64,000 nt of DNA from Hirundichthys speculiger (GCA_018398805.1 JAGFBZ010000849.1:1116001-1180000); one strand, 5' to 3'; positions 33,519-45,743 are shown, counted from the stretch's first letter. Notes: a model not told the origin generated them from the letters alone. Translations and numbers: made by a program.

Positions 33519-35247
33519 TAGCATGTGAAAGTATGGGCACACGTGTCCAACATTTCTGTTACTGTAGAAAACTAAAGACCTGATTCCCAAAAGGAATACA
33601 GTTAAATAAACTGTTTCTTTAAACTTTTAAATGAGATCACTTGTACTTTCATCTTTCACACTTGAAAATATTACAGAATAATTAAAAAGAGAAGCAAATG
33701 TGTGGCCGTCGATTTTGTAGTCTTTCACTTCATTTTGGGGGAATTTTTCTCAGTCTTCATGTAAAAGGACTTTAGCTTGGTAAGAGTATTGGACTGGGTG
33801 TTCTTGATACTTACATACTTAACAGATTTCTGACAATGCTTATGGGCCACAGGACTTTTAAGTTGTCCATGGTAGAGTTTGATTGACTTGGATCTTGTGA
33901 GGATGCAGACAAACGGGGGCATTGATTTTATTATCTAACATATGAGCTGATATTTCTGGAAGTTTTCTTAGCACTCTGTGGCTTAATGTCTGTTGTAAGT
34001 TGCTCCCTTGGTCATCTTTATCGGTACAGTCACTCAATATACCACAGAAATTGTTTCACACACTACTAGTTTCACATAGTAGTGTCAGACTAATAACAGT
34101 GCTGCATCTGACATTGTCCAAGGGTGTGTCACCCCAAGTTTGCTTGGGACAGCTGAAAAAAAAAAAAAAAAAAGGTTTCTGGCTTAGATTAGCCTAGAAT
34201 GATGCTTCCGGAACGTGATCGATGACGCTTCTAGTGAATGGTTCTTTGGCTGTGTTGACCAAATGTGCCGACAGAGTTGAGTGTGAGCAGAGATTTGTGA
34301 GAGCAGATGACTGCTTTTTTTTCCTAAGCACAGAAGAGACTTTTGTTTGCTCAGTTTGAAGTAGTCTTTGTTCAGGAAAGAAAATCTTTTCAACAAGCAA
34401 TAAATGTGTTTGCAAGATACATCTTTGTGTTCAGAAGGGTCAGTTGTTCTTCAGGACTTAGGCAATGGATGATGTGACAAACCTCAACTGAGCCTCCACT
34501 TTTTCTCCTGTCAATGTTCATTACAAACTGAGTAAATGGCTTCTGTTTTGCTATTTTATTTGAAGAGTTACACAGACACTTAGACATGACCAAGGTGCTC
34601 ATTCTTGGGAAAAGTTTTGAGATATGTTTATGAGGTTTCGTAAACTATATCACCTGGTCTGTTGTGATGATAATTATGCCTTAATCCTAAGGTCATTAAG
34701 GTCTGAGAGTTCACATTCTTGAGGGTTTTCTTTTCTTTCTAAAATTGTATGAAACACAAATAATCTAGTCATGGTGATACTGTTGCCTTACAGCTAGAAG
34801 CTTCCTTGTTTGAATACCCAGCTGGGGCATTTAAGTGTGGAGTTTGTAAATTTGCAATGTGTTTCTGTGGGTTTTCTCTTGGTACTTCAGTTTCCTCTCA
34901 CAGTCCAAAAACATGCTGGTGATTCTTAGATAACCAATAGGTGTGAGTAGTTACTTGTCTATATGTGGACCCACAATGGGCTGGTGACTTGCAAAAACCC
35001 CTGCTTTTTGCACAAGGAGAGCTGAGATATGCTCAAGCAGACCTCCGTCAGACCCAAATAGCAAGAAAAGAGCATAGATAATGCATGTATGGATGAAATA
35101 ATATGCTCATCTTGCATTAAAGGTTACTTTATTGTAAACTAATCTTCTTCTCACTTCACTATTCACAGCTTTAAAAAATTAAAACAAGAAAAAAAGAGAA
35201 AGAAAAGAACATTTAGAGGGGCCAGAACCTTTGCATGTCACTGTAAA
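33519..35247 (-). mobile_element. Old Tc1/mariner-type element, interrupted by another repeat
   Basis: The left end (GCATGTGAAAGTATGGGCAC, then TCTGTTACTGTAGAAAACTAA) is mirrored at the right end (ACTATTCACAGC..., then CCAGAACCTTTGCATGTCACTGTAA). The minus strand retains short transposase-like ORFs between 33,725 and 34,602, all broken. The element orientation is inferred from these. Confidence 0.65.
34765..35090 (+). repeat. Interspersed fish repeat inside the Tc1/mariner element
   Basis: TGTTGCCTTACAG, TGTGGAGTTTG, TGTGGGTTTTCTC, CACAGTCCAAAAACATGC and GGCTGGTGACTTG appear in the order of a very common teleost LINE/SINE-like repeat. The same family is seen at 41.9, 56.2 and 59.4 kb. Confidence 0.6.
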
Positions 35248-35743
35248 TGTATAGGGAGTGTTTATTTCTGTCACTGTTAGTCTTATGACTGTTTTTTTTG
35301 TTTTTTTTTCTTGTTTTAGTTTTTACATTTAGTCATCTACTCCATAAAATATCACATAACATTATGTAGCATTAGACAGATACAAGGCCACATGCCCATC
35401 ATAATTCCCAAAGGACAACAACATAAACTGCCTGGCCAAAAAAAAAAGTCACCACCTGGATTTAACTAAGCAAATAGGTACGAGCCTCCTATTGGATAAT
35501 TACTGTGTGGGCTTTTATCTTTCAGCTGGCAACAAGTTATTTAACCCCAACTGGTGCAATGAGTTGCTTCTCATTCCCTAACAACCATGTTAAAAGACTC
35601 ATCCCCTGGTCGTGGAAAAGATGTTAGTCTGTTTGAGAAGGGTCAAATCATTGGCATCAAACAGAGAAAACATCTAAGGAGTTTGCAGAAACTACCAAAA
35701 TTACCAACTGTCCAACGCATTATTAAAAACTGGAAGAATAGTA

Positions 35744-37208
35744 TAGGGCCCTATGAAATCTGTTTTTTCACAAATTCCATTTAAAATTTTTTCATTTACT
35801 GTGTTTTTTGGTTTTTAATTTGAGAATTCCATTTTAAGCATTTTATGCAAATTTAACCCCAAGACAGTATATAAGGTAATGAAATATAGAAAATTTATGC
35901 AATTATAACAGTAAACTTTAATGTTTTTATACTTTTAAACATATTGTGTCCAACAAAACATTTGTTTTGTTGACAAACAAAAAAAATTCAAAAGTTATTT
36001 TTATGTAATAAGAAAAAAAATAATTCAAATAGGTAAAAATCGATTTAAAGTGGAAAAAAGAAAGAAATGTCAACAGCATTAAACCAATTGTTTTTAGCTT
36101 GTTTAATTTCTTCTGTTATCAGACTCATAGTTTGTCATGACGTACCTGACATTTTTCAGGTATGTCATGACAAGCTATGTGTCTGAACAGAAAGAATTAT
36201 ATTTACTAGAGCTGATGTAGATACTATGAAATCCAAAGCACTGAACACTGGTTGTGTGTATGAATGTGTGTCCGTGTGTGTGTTTTTTTTCTTTAGGTGT
36301 TCCAGCTGTTACAGACATCGCTATTTAAATAAATAACTGTCAGCCTCTTTGTGTTTAGCTCAGTGAGGGACTCTTGCCTTTTTACGTTTGTGCTTTTCAC
36401 TCATTAAGTGATCCTTGTTCGAAGACCACGAGGCAGACCCAGGACACACTGGAGAGATTATGGGCCCGATCTTCCTCCATATCTCCTGAAGCTGCTGTTT
36501 AGGAATAGCGGGTAGTGGCTTCAGGGAGCGGAAGATTGCATTAGCGGATAGCGGAGGTTCCTAAACCCGCAATTTGCAGGTAGCGGCTAGTGGGTAGCGG
36601 CTGGCGGGAAGTCTACGATCGGGACCTATATCTCTCCAGCGTGTCCTGGGAACACCTCAGGGTTCTCTCAGAGGAGCTGGTGGAAGCGGCCGGGGGGAGG
36701 GAGGTCTGGGCCTCTCTGCTGAAGCTGCTTCCCCTGCGACCCGACTCCGGACCAAGCGGAACAAATGGGTGGATGGAAGTGATCCTCACACGTATCTTTT
36801 CTTGCCCATTCAACCGTGTGCTAGTTAAACTTGCAGAACATTGAATCAGCAGACACATAATAATCTCGGAGAAACTGCTCTGCCCTGTACCTGGGAGTAG
36901 GCTGGTAGTTCCTTCGCTTCTTCACCGGTTTCTCAGATGGCCGCTTCGACTTTGTTTGTTTTTTTGTTTTTTTGTTTTTCGTTAATGAGGAAAGCGGGGG
37001 CAGGAGGGGGCAGAGAAGCTAGAGTGTTCCCAGCTTTTAGTGACCCCTCTTAGAACATTTTTTCGAATGTCCGTGAGAAAAAAATACGATTTCACGCAAA
37101 TTGCTGTTCAGTTCTGTTATATAGCGCATTTAAAGTGAATTCAGTTTTTAATCTCCAATTCCGCGATTCCATCCGCGATTCCGTGATCGCGGATTCCATA
37201 GGGCCCTA
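35744..37208. mobile_element. Nested element with TAGGGCCCTATG inverted ends
   Basis: Begins TAGGGCCCTATGAAATC and ends GGATTCCATAGGGCCCTA, splitting the Tc1 transposase after WKNS. The right end is rich in CGCGATTCCG motifs. No clear target duplication survives, so the superfamily (hAT-like suspected) is uncertain. It contains a LINE-derived piece. Confidence 0.7.
36630..36790 (+). repeat. LINE-derived segment (reverse transcriptase C-terminal tail)
   Basis: Reads YLSSVSWEHLRVLSEELVEAAGG then EVWASLLKLLPLRPDSG, the 'RV-S-EELVE...LRPDSD' tail seen at the end of several fish LINE ORF2s. GCGG(A/G)TAG-type short repeats precede it at 36,500-36,605. Confidence 0.5.
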
Positions 37209-38320
37209 ACCGTGGAGACCCATCGTCTTCAAGGAGGAAATGTAGCCAGGAAAAAAAATCCTCAATGATTGTGATCGGTGGTCGCTTAAACGTTTTGTGA
37301 GATCAAATCGAAGAAAAACAACAGTCGAAACTCAGGGCTATGTTTAATAGGCGAAAGTAAGAGCATTTCCACAAGCACAATGCGAAGGGAACTCAAGGGA
37401 TTGGGACTGAACAGCTGTGTAGCCTTAAGAAAACCACTAATCAGTGAAGTTAACTAGAAAAAAAGGTTTCAGTTTGCTAGGGAGCATAAAGGTTGGACTC
37501 TGGAGCAATGGAAGAAGGTCATGTGGTCTGATGAGTCCAGATTTACTCTGTTCCAGAGTGATGGGCGCATCAGGGTAAGAAGAGAGGCAGATGAAGTGAT
37601 GCTCCCATCATGCCTAGTGCCTACTGTACCAGCCTGTGGGGGCAGTGTTATAATCTGGGGTTGCTGCAGTTGGTCAGGTCCAGGTTCAGCAACAGTATGA
37701 GCTCAAAGAATGAGGTCAGCTCACTACCTGAATATACTGAATGACCAGGTTATTCCATCAATGGATTTTTTTCTTCCCTGATGGGACGGGCATATTACAA
37801 GATGACAATTCCCGGGATTCATCGGGCTCAAATTGTAAAAGACTGGTTCAGGGAACATGAGACATCATTTTCACACATGGATTGGCCACCACAGAGTCCA
37901 GACCTTAACCCCATTGAGAATCTTTGGGATGTGCTGGAGAAGACTTTGTACAGCGGTCAGACTCTACCATCATTAATGCAAGATCTTGGTGAAAAATTAA
38001 TGCAACACTGGATGGAAATAAATCTTGTGACATTCCAGAAGCTTATCGAAACAATGCCACAGCGAATGCGTGCTGTAATCAAAGCTAAAAGCAGGTCCAA
38101 CGAAATATTAGAGTGTATGACCTTTTTTTGGTGGCAACTTTTTTTGGCCAGGCAGTGTATCTATTAACTGCTGCTCTTCACTTTTGCCCGTCTTGGCAAA
38201 ACTCTTAAAAAAAAGATATTTATATCTCAAGATCTTTTGTCCCTGGTTAAATAAAGGTTAAGAAAAAAGAATACTTTTTTTTCTTTTTTCCAGCAAATTG
38301 TAAGATATAAGTTTCTACAG

Positions 38321-39237
38321 TATGGAGCCCTGTTTGGGTCATACTTCAATGAATAAATGAGTCTGTTATTATGAAATAAAGGCGTTCATTATTATGAAAT
38401 ATGTATCCATTATTATGAAATGTTTCCTATTATTATGAAATACATGTTTATTAGTACAAAATATTTCCCATTATTATGAAATATATGTGTATTATTATGA
38501 AATATTTCCCATTATTATGAAAAAAATGTAATTGTTATGAAATATATTATTATTATTATTTAATCTTAGTTTAATGCATAATAGTTTATTTCAGAATGGC
38601 TTTTTTATTTAAGAATGAGTTTTTACATAATTGCTTCCTTTTTCATAAGAATGAGCTTTTACATAATAATGACATTTTGCCACTGGGCGGGACCAGTGGT
38701 TGACCTGCATGCTCATTGGCTGATCCTTCTCCATGCAGTTGGTGGGGGACTCGCATCGAGCCTGTTGGCTACCTCTTCGGAGTAAGTCAGAAAAGGATCT
38801 TTCTCCTGTCGCCATGCCGTCAAAATCAAGTTTTCCCTACATTTCGCGCTACATTTCTTAGTCGATGTCAACTTTTAACCGTAAACTGAGGTGCATTCTG
38901 CCACCTACTGCCCTGGAGTATATACATTGCACCTCTCGCCCACTATCGATATTCACTGTTCTGTTGCTTATGCCTAAATGAAAGAGCAGCCAATCACATA
39001 AATGGCTCTGCCCTCTCTGCTGTGATTGACACAAATCATTCTTATCAAAAACAAAGCCATTATTATGTAAAAGCTCATTCTTATGAAAAAGGAATCCATT
39101 ATTATGTAAAAGCTAACTTTTATGAAAAACGAAACCATTATCATAATAATGGGAAATATTTCATAATAATAAATGCCTGTATTTCATAATAATAGACTAA
39201 TTTATTCATTGAATTATGATCCAAACGGGGTTCCATA
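38321..39237. mobile_element. Fold-back element rich in ATTATTATGAAA units
   Basis: Ends TATGGAGCCCTGTTTGGGTCAT and ATGATCCAAACGGGGTTCCATA are inverted repeats continuing through CAATGAATAAAT. Both halves carry many direct copies of ATTATTATGAAAT (left) or its complement (right). The flanks show an identical 6-bp CTACAG on both sides (38315-38320, 39238-39243). There is no coding region. Confidence 0.85.
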
Positions 39238-39243
39238 CTACAG

Positions 39244-40229
39244 ACATTCTATGACCTGGCAGTGTCTGCCATGTTAACAGGGCATACCAATTGGCTGTAC
39301 TCATTTTATTACCCGTCTTCTTGGATTCCATTGACTTTTTAGACTCTGCAAGCGAGTCTGTCATAAAGTGTCCACATAGACTGTCTCAGTCAATGCAAAC
39401 AGTGCATTTTCATTGCTGTTATTAGTAGCATCCACATACTGAGTATCTTGCTCTTACTCTTAGGTCCCATTTACCACCTCTTTCTTTCATCACCTCTTTG
39501 GAGACTATGTAATAATAATAGGTCAAATAAACCAAGATATCAGAATTTAACAGAAACTTTTCTTCTACTAGTCTGAGGTCTCAAACTACCGTACCAGTGT
39601 TTCCAGTTACCGCTGCCTCCTAAATTCCTCAACACAGAGATACATGTACAACAATGTGATCATTCTAGTCTACATGGCAGAGCCAAGCTTTTAAGGAATT
39701 GACAAAGCAGTTAACTGCACCATCTGGCAAAAAAAAAAAAAATGTATGGAAATTTTTAAATATTCCGAAGGAATCACGACCCTTTGCCAAGGGCAAAAAT
39801 GATTGTGGATCCAGGTCAGTCAAAGGGTAGAATGGAGCTCCACAAGTTTCAGAGACACTGAAGGCTCAGCATTGTCTACTTGAGTCAAACAGCATACCTC
39901 TGATCATGTTACATTAGATATTATCTCTGGTAAATACACATAGGACATAATTATAACCCATCTAAGGAGCTGGGCTTCATATGTAAAGTCATTTGAAGAA
40001 GGGAATACTCCCCCTTTTAATCCTATGTTTTTTTTTCTGTACAAACATAATAAAAATCTTCTGGTTGTAGTGGGTCTTAGTGTTAAGCAAATACAACCTC
40101 AGAAGAACAACAACATCTATTTTTTTTCATCATGTTATTATTTGACAAAAATGAAGCCAAAAAGAAAAAAAAATATGTTGGCAATTTTGAGTGCCCCATT
40201 ATTGCTTCAGTGGGATTTAAGAGGGTAAG
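39244..40229. other. Intergenic, no recognised gene
   Basis: AT-rich, unassigned. No ORF with family features. Confidence 0.45.
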
Positions 40230-41720
40230 TTGCAGCCAGGTGCTGCTAATCATCAGCCCTTGGTGAACTGATCATCAGCAGGTGTGCAGAGCTCAATAAA
40301 AGCAGATGATTTGGCAGTTTGCTGGTCTGGGGCATTCAGGTGTGTTTAACACAATGCCTAGAGGGAAGCAACGGTCTTAAAGAAGCAATTGTTGTTGCAG
40401 CAGAACATCAATCTGGGAAGGGTTATAAAACCCATTCCAAAAACCAGACAATTTGAACTTAAGCGTTCTACGATTAAAGATTATTCGCAAGTGGAAAGCA
40501 TTCCAGACAGTTTCCAGTCTTCTCAAGAATCAACATCCCAATAAAAATGACCCTAAGGTCTCAAAAATCCAAGAGCTACATTTCAGACCCTTCAGGCCTC
40601 CCTAAGCATGTTAAAGTCCATAACGGCACAATTAGAAGACTGAGGAAGTATAGTTTAATTTGAAAGGACTGCCTTTTCTATCTCAAAAAAAAAAAAAAAA
40701 AAAAGATCCATGACTGGGCAGAACTTGACATGTAAGGTTCCAGCACTCACACTCATCTGGGGCTTTGCAGATATGAGTCTTTCCGGTCTTTTCCATGCTA
40801 AATGGCTTCCTCCAGTTATTCCAGGCAAAGTAAAGAGGGCCACCACTCACGTAGATGTCAGTGCTGATCTTTTCCTTGTCAGAATGATGGGAGCGTAGCC
40901 TGGAGTTTCTTGTGAAGTTCAGCATGTTGTTCTTCCCTGTCCTGTCCTTCTCCTCATGCTGAATCAGTGCCCTCCATCTTCTCTGTGCAGACAGACTTTT
41001 CAGCCACTTTACCTATCATGTTAGCCATGAAGGAGTAGATGTGTAGCTTTGCTTTGGAGCTATGTGATATGTGATATAAACTTTGCAGCATTGAAGTAGT
41101 ACACCATGGTTGTTTAAAGGTAGAAAATTACATAAAATTAATGATTTTAAATTGGTTGTTCTGATGTGTTGCTTTCTTTACTGGAAGTGGTTACGTCTGC
41201 AAAAAGCCCCAAATGCAACGCATTATAACTGGTGCTGCCACCTAGCCAATAAGAACAGTACCTTTTTGTAGTACTCAGGTAGCCTTTAATGAGACCAAAG
41301 TGGAGTTATTTGACCTTAATGCCCAGTGCCATGTGTGGCAGAAACCAAGCACACCATTTTAGCAGAAACACCTCACACCCATTGTCAAGCACAGCAGTAA
41401 AGAGGTTATGATTTGGAGATGTTTTGCAGCCTTCAGGTCTGGGCACCTTGCAATCATTGAGTCAGCTATAAGCTTCATCTGTTCAACAGATAAGGTCTGA
41501 ACATAATCAGGCCAGACAGGACAATGATCTGAAGTACATCAGCAAATCTACATCTGAATACTTGAAAAATAAAAGAATCAAGGTTTTGGAATAGCCTTAT
41601 CGAAGTCCATACCTAGCCCATATTGAAATGCTTTGGTGAAACCTTTAGAAAGCTGTGTATAAACAAATGCCAAAAACCTCAATTACCTGAAACAATGCTA
41701 TAATACTGAATGAGCCAAAA
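40230..41720 (+). mobile_element. Tc1-like transposon interrupted by foreign sequence
   Basis: The 5' part (40,230-40,680) has the ACACAATGCCTAGAGGGAAGC start region and helix-turn-helix-like text. The 3' part resumes near 41,290 with GAGACCAAAGTGGAG and ends with a decayed PYLAHIEMLW, corresponding to the SPDLNPIE(N/H)LW motif. Stops and frameshifts are numerous. Confidence 0.65.
40683..41285. other. A20-headed insert of unknown origin within the Tc1 element
   Basis: Starts with about 20 As and separates the two halves of the Tc1 transposase. The minus strand holds an 80-codon ORF (40925-40683) with MLNFTRNSRLRSHHSDKEKI and a Cys-containing CKAPDECECWNLTC. I do not recognise it. It could be a retrocopied host fragment or another transposon. 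Confidence 0.4.
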
Positions 41721-41864
41721 TGCTTACACAACAATGTGACTGATTAAGACTGATCAAGTCATACAGGAAACTACTCATTCATGTCCTTGATGCCAAAGGT
41801 GATATACTGATATAAAATGTCTTGTATAAGCTATTGAATTATGGGAAATTCTTAGGACTGTCCA

Positions 41865-42120
41865 CATATCCATCCACCATCTATGCCCACTTAACCTGAT
41901 GCAGGGCCACGGGGATCTGCTGGAGTCTATCCCAGCTCTCTTTGAGTGCTTGAGTGAAAGGCAGGGGTACACCGTGAACAGGTCGCCAGTCCATCGCAGG
42001 GCCACACGTAGGACAAACAACCATGCACAATCACTCCTTTAGAACCACCAATTAACCTAACATGCATGTCTTTGAGTGGTCAGCAACAGTGCTGACCACC
42101 AAACCACCGTTCTGCACCCA
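41865..42120 (-). repeat. Common teleost LINE/SINE-type repeat, tail portion
   Basis: GAGTCTATCCCAGCTCTC, GGCAGGGGTACACCGTGAACAGG and TCGCCAGTCCATCGCAGGGCC are the typical tail of this family in reverse orientation. Confidence 0.6.
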
Positions 42121-42330
42121 CATATTCACTTATGTTTAGTTTTATTTTCAGCTTTATTTTTGTTAAATAAGTAATTGCATAATGAAAGTTATTTGTTGTT
42201 TTTGTTGTAAGGTTATATTTGCCTGACACTAAGACCCACTATGATTGGATGACTTTTATGTTTTTAAAGGTCAAAATACATAAACATACCACTTAATTAA
42301 GGGGTACAGACTTTTGCTCATGTCTGTATT

Positions 42331-43204
42331 TCAGGCCATGTATTTATTCTCTTGAAATTGTCTAACCGCTTGTTGTCAGTATTAATAGGAATCTGGTCAT
42401 TTCTCAGCTAATTTGATAACACGTTTATTGTTATAATCAGCACTGTCCAAATGTAATTACATAATTGATGCCAGTCACTGTCGCAGACTAAGCCAGCTGT
42501 CAATCATATCTTAAACAGTATGTTTATAGTAGGTGTCGTTTCTGTGGCTGGCTGGAAAGCAGTGCTGTTCTGAACATTTTTACTTATACAACCAATGTCA
42601 ACACAACAGTTTAGATCATTCAGAAATATTGTCTGCTTACATTTTTTTCACAAGTGTATTTTGAAACTCTGATCTATGAAACAGCGTTTTTGTGATTCGG
42701 TTATTTCACTGCTCTGTAAAACAAAACTTTACAAAGGATAAAAATATGTTCATTATGTTTATTATAAGACATTTATTACAAGTTTAGGCCAACTGCAGTT
42801 ACAAACAAAAAACATTTCACATTTCAAGAGGATAAATACAGCTTTATTGTGCTGATTAAAAAAAAAAAAGAAAAATCATCAGTTTTCATATACAGGCATT
42901 TGTCAGTAGAAAGAAGTGTTCACAATGACAGTTTCTTAGAACAAAGTCTGTAGATTATCCTTCATGACCACAGTAATGTTTCTGGAAGTCCAACTTCTTA
43001 TTGTTTTTTTGTGGCAATGTTTAATGAACTTAATTTACTTTATTGTATTGGAATGGCAATATAAAACTCAGTCATCTCAAAACTTTGGCATTTCATATAA
43101 TTATCACTCTACTCCAGCTCTATTTTGCTTGTTATGTCCTCACATTTCATACTTTTCATATGTCATGGTAAATAGCACCTGAATTAGTCAGGGTTAGGTT
43201 CAGG
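42331..43204. other. Intergenic, no recognised gene
   Basis: AT-rich sequence; nothing supported. Confidence 0.45.
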
Positions 43205-43721
43205 TGTCAAGTTTTGAGGCAGAATGGAGGACCCAAATGCAGGAGATTTTTTTTTTTTTGCTTTTTTAAAAAAAGTATTTATTTTACAAAACGAAAAAAC
43301 CCAAAAGACCAAGAAAACCAAAATCCACAAAAGTAATCCAAAGGGGAAAAAAGACAAAATCTAAAACAACCAAAAAAAAAAAAAAACAAAACACTAAAGT
43401 AATCCAGGTATCCAGGCCGGGAAACATGGAGGAAAAACAAGTGACCAAAAACCAACAGTACTTACAGGACATGAGACAACGCACCAGCACAGACAGGGGA
43501 GATAACAAGACTTAAATACACAGGGAACCCAACGAGAGGCAGGTGCAGACAATCAGGATAACAAGAGGGAAGGAAGCAAAACTGAAAACAACGGAGACAA
43601 GACAGACCTTCAAAGTAAAACAAGAAACAGGTGACACAAAAGACAGGGATTGATGCCAACTTAACACAGAACATAGAAAAACCCAAAATGGCCGTCATGG
43701 CCACCCCACACCATGATATCA
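43205..43721 (-). repeat. LTR-like repeat, copy 1 (possible solo LTR)
   Basis: On - it runs from TGATATCATGG to CAAAACTTGACA (TG...CA ends). It is nearly identical to 45760-46260 and closely related to 43836-44473. The following 43,722-43,825 also matches 46,261-46,365, so the similarity extends beyond the LTR. Confidence 0.75.
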
Positions 43722-43835
43722 GGTTGATTTTCCTCAGACTGCATTTTACTGTATGAAATGAAATATTAAAAGCATATTATACATAGTGAAAACATGCAGT
43801 ATAATTTGGAGTCATTCACACTGAGAACAAAAGAG

Positions 43836-44473
43836 AAAAAAAAGTATTTTTTACAAAACGAAAAAACCCAAAAGACCAAGAAAACCAAAATCTACAAAAG
43901 TATTCCAAAGGGGAAAAAGGACAAAATCTAAAACAAACAAACAAACAAAAAAAACAACCAACAACAACAACAACAACAACAACACAAAAAGTAATCCAGG
44001 TATCCAGGCCGGGAAACATGGAAGAAAAACAAGTGACCAAAAACCAACAGTACTTACAGGCTGGGGCGCCGAAAAGGGGGGGTAAAGGATACGGATTATA
44101 GGGGCCCATGATTGAGGGGGGCCCAGAGAGGCCCCTAATGGTGATCAAAAATAGCATCAACAAATTTCGCCGCTGGGTTGGGGGGCCCGGTAAAGATTCT
44201 TTTCATGGGGCCCAAAATCCCTAGCGGCGCCCCTGCTTACAGGACATGAGACAACGCACCAGCACAGACAGGGGAGATGACAAGACTTAAACACACAGGG
44301 AACCCAACGAGAGGCAGGTGCAGACAATCAGGATAACAAGAGGGAAGGAAGCAAAACTGAAAACAACGGAGACAAGACAGACCTTCAAAGTAAAACAGGA
44401 AACAGGTGACACAAAAGACAGGGATTGACAGAAAAACCCAAAATGGCCATCATGGCCACCCCGGACCATGACA
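43836..44473 (-). repeat. LTR-like repeat, copy 2 (3' LTR, truncated)
   Basis: On - it starts TGTCATGGTCC right after a purine-rich tract (GCGAGGGGGGG, about 44,476-44,486), as a 3' LTR would. It lacks the last ~45 bp of the other copies and is broken by a 175-bp hAT MITE. Confidence 0.7.
44061..44235. mobile_element. hAT MITE (175 bp), 8-bp TSD, inside the LTR
   Basis: Ends CTGGGGCGCC and GGCGCCCCTG are inverted repeats. Target duplication CTTACAGG is exact at 44053-44060 and 44236-44243. Copies 1 and 3 of the LTR carry the empty site ACTTACAGGACATGAG, confirming the insertion. Confidence 0.95.
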
Positions 44474-44649
44474 GTACCCCCCCTCGCAAAAGGACTGGCT
44501 CCCAGACGGTCCCAACAAAAAAAAGAAAGAAAAAACAAACAAAGACAAACCTAGAGAGGAGAGCTGACCAGGGAGGGCGGAGGGTGCCAGAAGGCAGGGA
44601 ACCAGACGGAAAAAAAAAGTCACTATGCCTTCAAGCCAAACAGAAAAAG

Positions 44650-44790
44650 TTCAAGCCTCGGCGCCAGGCGGACGGCAGAGACAGTTCAGGCGGGCGGCCT
44701 CGGCGCCGTTCGGACGGCAGAGACAGTTCAGGCGGGCGGCCTCGGCGCCGGTCGGACGGCAGAGACAGTTCAGGCGGGCAGCCTTGGTGG
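44650..44790. repeat. Tandem repeat, three ~48-bp units
   Basis: Three successive copies of a GC-rich unit containing CGGACGGCAGAGACAGTTCA and GGCGGGC(G/A)GCCT(C/T)GG. They encode the 16-residue repeat at the end of the minus-strand ORF. Confidence 0.9.
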
Positions 44791-45743
44791 ACCGCAACCA
44801 GGAGCTGGCGAGGCGGAGGCGGAAAGGAACCAGGGACTGAAGTGGCGCCGCCTGCAGCTCCTGCTGCAGGGGCCCAGGAAGAGTCACGGGCGCCTGCAGC
44901 TCCTGCTGCAGGGACCAAGGAAGAGTCTCGGCCGCATCGATCGCCACGGAAGCGAGGTGGGGCATGTCGGCGTCGACCCCTTCGAAAACGGGACCGGGCT
45001 GAGGTGCGTCGACCACCACCGGATCGAGCATAGGTGCGTCGACCACCTCGGAAACGGGAATGGGTGCGTCGACCTCCCCGGAAACAAGACCGGGCTGTGG
45101 AGCGCCGGCCTCCCCGCCGGAAACGGGATCGGGTTGTGGAGCGTCAACCACCTTGGAACCGGGGTTAAGGACCACCAGCTCCTCCCTCATCATCTTAAGG
45201 TTCCCGTATATAGTCCGTAACTCAGGCAACTGAAGGAGCTGTGGCGGGAGGGTCAAATGCCTCAGGAGGAGGTCATAGACAAAGATCCACCGACTCACGT
45301 CAGTCGACCCCTGCAAGAACGACGTGAGTCGGTGGTAAATGTCTTCAAAAGTCCGGACCTCCTCCTGAAGGGGTACAGGACCCTCCCCAGCCACAATGGA
45401 GTCAGGGTCGGGAGACGAAGGTGGGAAGTCCTCCCGGATGACATGGGGGCCGAGATGGGGGCCAGAGGTGGAGCGTCCTGCCGGACCGCCTTGACAACAG
45501 GAGCCCCCAAGCATCGGCTGCCCGTGGGGTAGCCCCGGACTGCGAGTGCCTGCTCCGCCTTCTCCTCGACATCCTCCCAACCGCCTCAGAGGGGAGCTCT
45601 GCCAGGAGGCTGGCTGGACCAAGCCCCGAGCTAAGATCTGCCTGCTGGAGGCTTCTAGGTCCCCCCAGAACGGGGAACGCCAGCCGGGAGCCTCTTTTTA
45701 AAAAAGCCAGCAGGGAGATCAGCTGGTCTCCTACTGGGTCCAT
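44651..45743 (-). CDS. Retroelement-type ORF (gag-like position), frameshifted
   Basis: Translation can start at ATG 45743 (MDPVGDQLISLLAFLKRGSR), 17 bp after the LTR-like repeat. That frame closes at 45402, and an overlapping frame (45622-44651, 323 codons) continues with FEDIYHRLTSFLQGSTDVSRW and LPELRTIYGNLKMMREELV, then Pro/Val/Asp-rich repeats. It ends in three copies of a 16-residue unit beginning ARLNCLCRP. I see no zinc knuckle, protease or reverse transcriptase. Its position between LTR-like repeats suggests a non-autonomous LTR element's own ORF. Confidence 0.5.

Larger units (their letters stand above)
35427..38156 (+). mobile_element. Tc1-like transposon split by a nested insertion
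   Basis: Inverted ends ACTGCCTGGCCAAAAAAA (35427) and TTTTTTTGGCCAGGCAGT (38156), with TA-containing flanks. A + strand transposase is recognisable: SLFEKGQIIGIK near 35,620 and TVQRIIKNWKN near 35,710. After the nested insert it continues with THRLQGG, MWSDESRFTLF near 37,520 (first catalytic Asp), [11 protein letters not shown], and [15 protein letters not shown] near 37,900 (catalytic Glu present). Frameshifts make it inactive. Confidence 0.88.

Noticed and set aside
38361..38560. CRISPR-like array (regular ATTATTATGAAA copies)
   Set aside because: No unique spacers, vertebrate genome, and the copies are part of a fold-back element.
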